Assembly: GCA_964443325.1 (NCBI GenBank)
Contig: CAYUCL010000031.1
Span: 1 to 22,464 of the forward strand
Source: DAOUVR01 sp034430535
Lineage (GTDB): Bacteria; Chloroflexota; Dehalococcoidia; E44-bin15
Length of the DNA stretch: 22,464 nt
Direction of reading: 5' to 3'
Below the pieces are notes generated by a model. That model was not told the origin of the DNA. It made no database searches and worked only from the letters and a program-made list of their open reading frames with translations. Positions 22,006 to 22,464 of this stretch are shown one piece after another (the stretch's first letter is position 1; each line of letters begins with the position of its first letter). A program made the translations under genes and the position numbers.

Positions 22006-22464
22006 GGTCATCCTCGTAGACAAAGTCCATGCCCCAGTGGCCATCGGGCCCCACTACTCCCTGCCATGCTTCTTCGTCAATGGTCCAGCCAGCGTCCCTT
22101 AGTTTCTGTTGCAGTTCCTCATCCGGGAAGCTAGCGGGGTTCGCCACACATTTGTTAGCGGGTTCGTAGTTCTCCATCTCTTGCAGCACCGCGTCCAGAA
22201 GCGCCTCAGCCTCCTCACCTAGACCAAAGTCGGCCTCCATCCAATCAACCCACCAGTCGTAGATCTCCCGCTTCAGGACTCGCAGTTTCTCCTTCTCCGA
22301 CTCGGACCATGTAATAAGCTCCATGCCTACCTTGGGAATCTCGTCCCAGTAAAGCAGGTTGGAGCAGTCGCTGCCCTGAGACGCTTGGACACCGAACCAG
22401 TAGTCGGTCAGCTTCATCAACGCGTACGCATCTTCAGGCCGCAGTGTCGTCAGCAGGTCCTCGT
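21920..22464 (-). CDS. TRAP-type solute-binding protein paralogue, 5' part outside window
   Basis: Only the C-terminal 180 or so residues are in the window; the frame is open at the edge (EDLLTTLRPEDAYALMKLTDY). It is a close paralogue of the complete gene ending at 20172. The last 60 residues are almost identical. The preceding part has about 80% identical residues by eye, and a short deletion replaces GYRDKDYDGQAEEWIQ with SFPDEE in the linker. Signal peptide and ligand domain cannot be seen. Tandem duplication followed by divergence of substrate is likely. Confidence 0.85.
   Translation of the reverse strand, partial: EDLLTTLRPEDAYALMKLTDYWFGVQASQGSDCSNLLYWDEIPKVGMELITWSESEKEKLRVLKREIYDWWVDWMEADFGLGEEAEALLDAVLQEMENYEPANKCVANPASFPDEELQQKLRDAGWTIDEEAWQGVVGPDGHWGMDFVYEDDLEPWYEKWWDEQNMEHPWYSAWKAQHGK

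Overview
The window looks like bacterial chromosome with mid GC. It is gene-dense, rich in short palindromic intergenic repeats and IS relics, and has strong AGGAGG-type ribosome binding sites. The gene content suggests an anaerobic or facultative organism: an acyl-CoA ligase/dehydrogenase/thiolase set, a ferredoxin-nitroreductase fusion, a TRAP-type binding protein and a split inositol-phosphate cytidylyltransferase / CDP-alcohol transferase pair. Repeat style and gene mix would fit Chloroflexota (Dehalococcoidia-like) or a related subsurface lineage, but this is an inference and is not proven by the sequence.

Positions 1-2590 are a decaying, mobile-element-scarred region. They hold a perfect 42-bp inverted repeat, a 137-bp duplicated relic (two copies), two 86-bp MITE-like palindromic elements, a truncated gene start resembling the HNH-nuclease family, and a winged-helix/nucleotidyltransferase gene with a tandem operator. 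Downstream of that gene is a HEPN partner broken by an in-frame stop. Positions 2593-5853 carry three ordinary plus-strand genes: a diacylglycerol/sphingosine kinase-family lipid kinase, a cation diffusion facilitator and a YggS-type PLP protein.

The centre of interest is an eight-gene minus-strand operon, 17039 down to 6020, with gaps of 16-58 bp. In transcription order it is: FGGY carbohydrate kinase, RuBisCO-like protein (form IV pattern), saccharopine-dehydrogenase-like oxidoreductase, acyl-CoA dehydrogenase, 2x[4Fe-4S] ferredoxin-nitroreductase, CaiC-like acyl-CoA ligase, SCP-x-type thiolase, second CaiC-like ligase. A good sigma70-like promoter sits upstream of the kinase. The first three genes resemble the logic of known kinase + RuBisCO-like sugar-acid pathways (such as D-apionate catabolism), but with different enzyme families. 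They are joined to a CoA-thioester degradation module, which suggests an undescribed route from a phosphorylated polyol or keto-acid to CoA esters.

Behind it (17517-19079) lies a two-gene operon encoding the split halves of the inositol-1-phosphate cytidylyltransferase / di-myo-inositol-phosphate-phosphate synthase, separated from the RuBisCO-like operon by a cluster of palindromic repeats. The right end (19641-22464) has a SnoaL-like protein and two tandem TRAP-type binding-protein paralogues. Their 3' ends are identical over 130 bp, and an ISL3-like transposase fragment sits between them. Two genes (thiolase, SnoaL-like) lack any usual start codon at the expected position but have ATA at ideal distance from a Shine-Dalgarno sequence.
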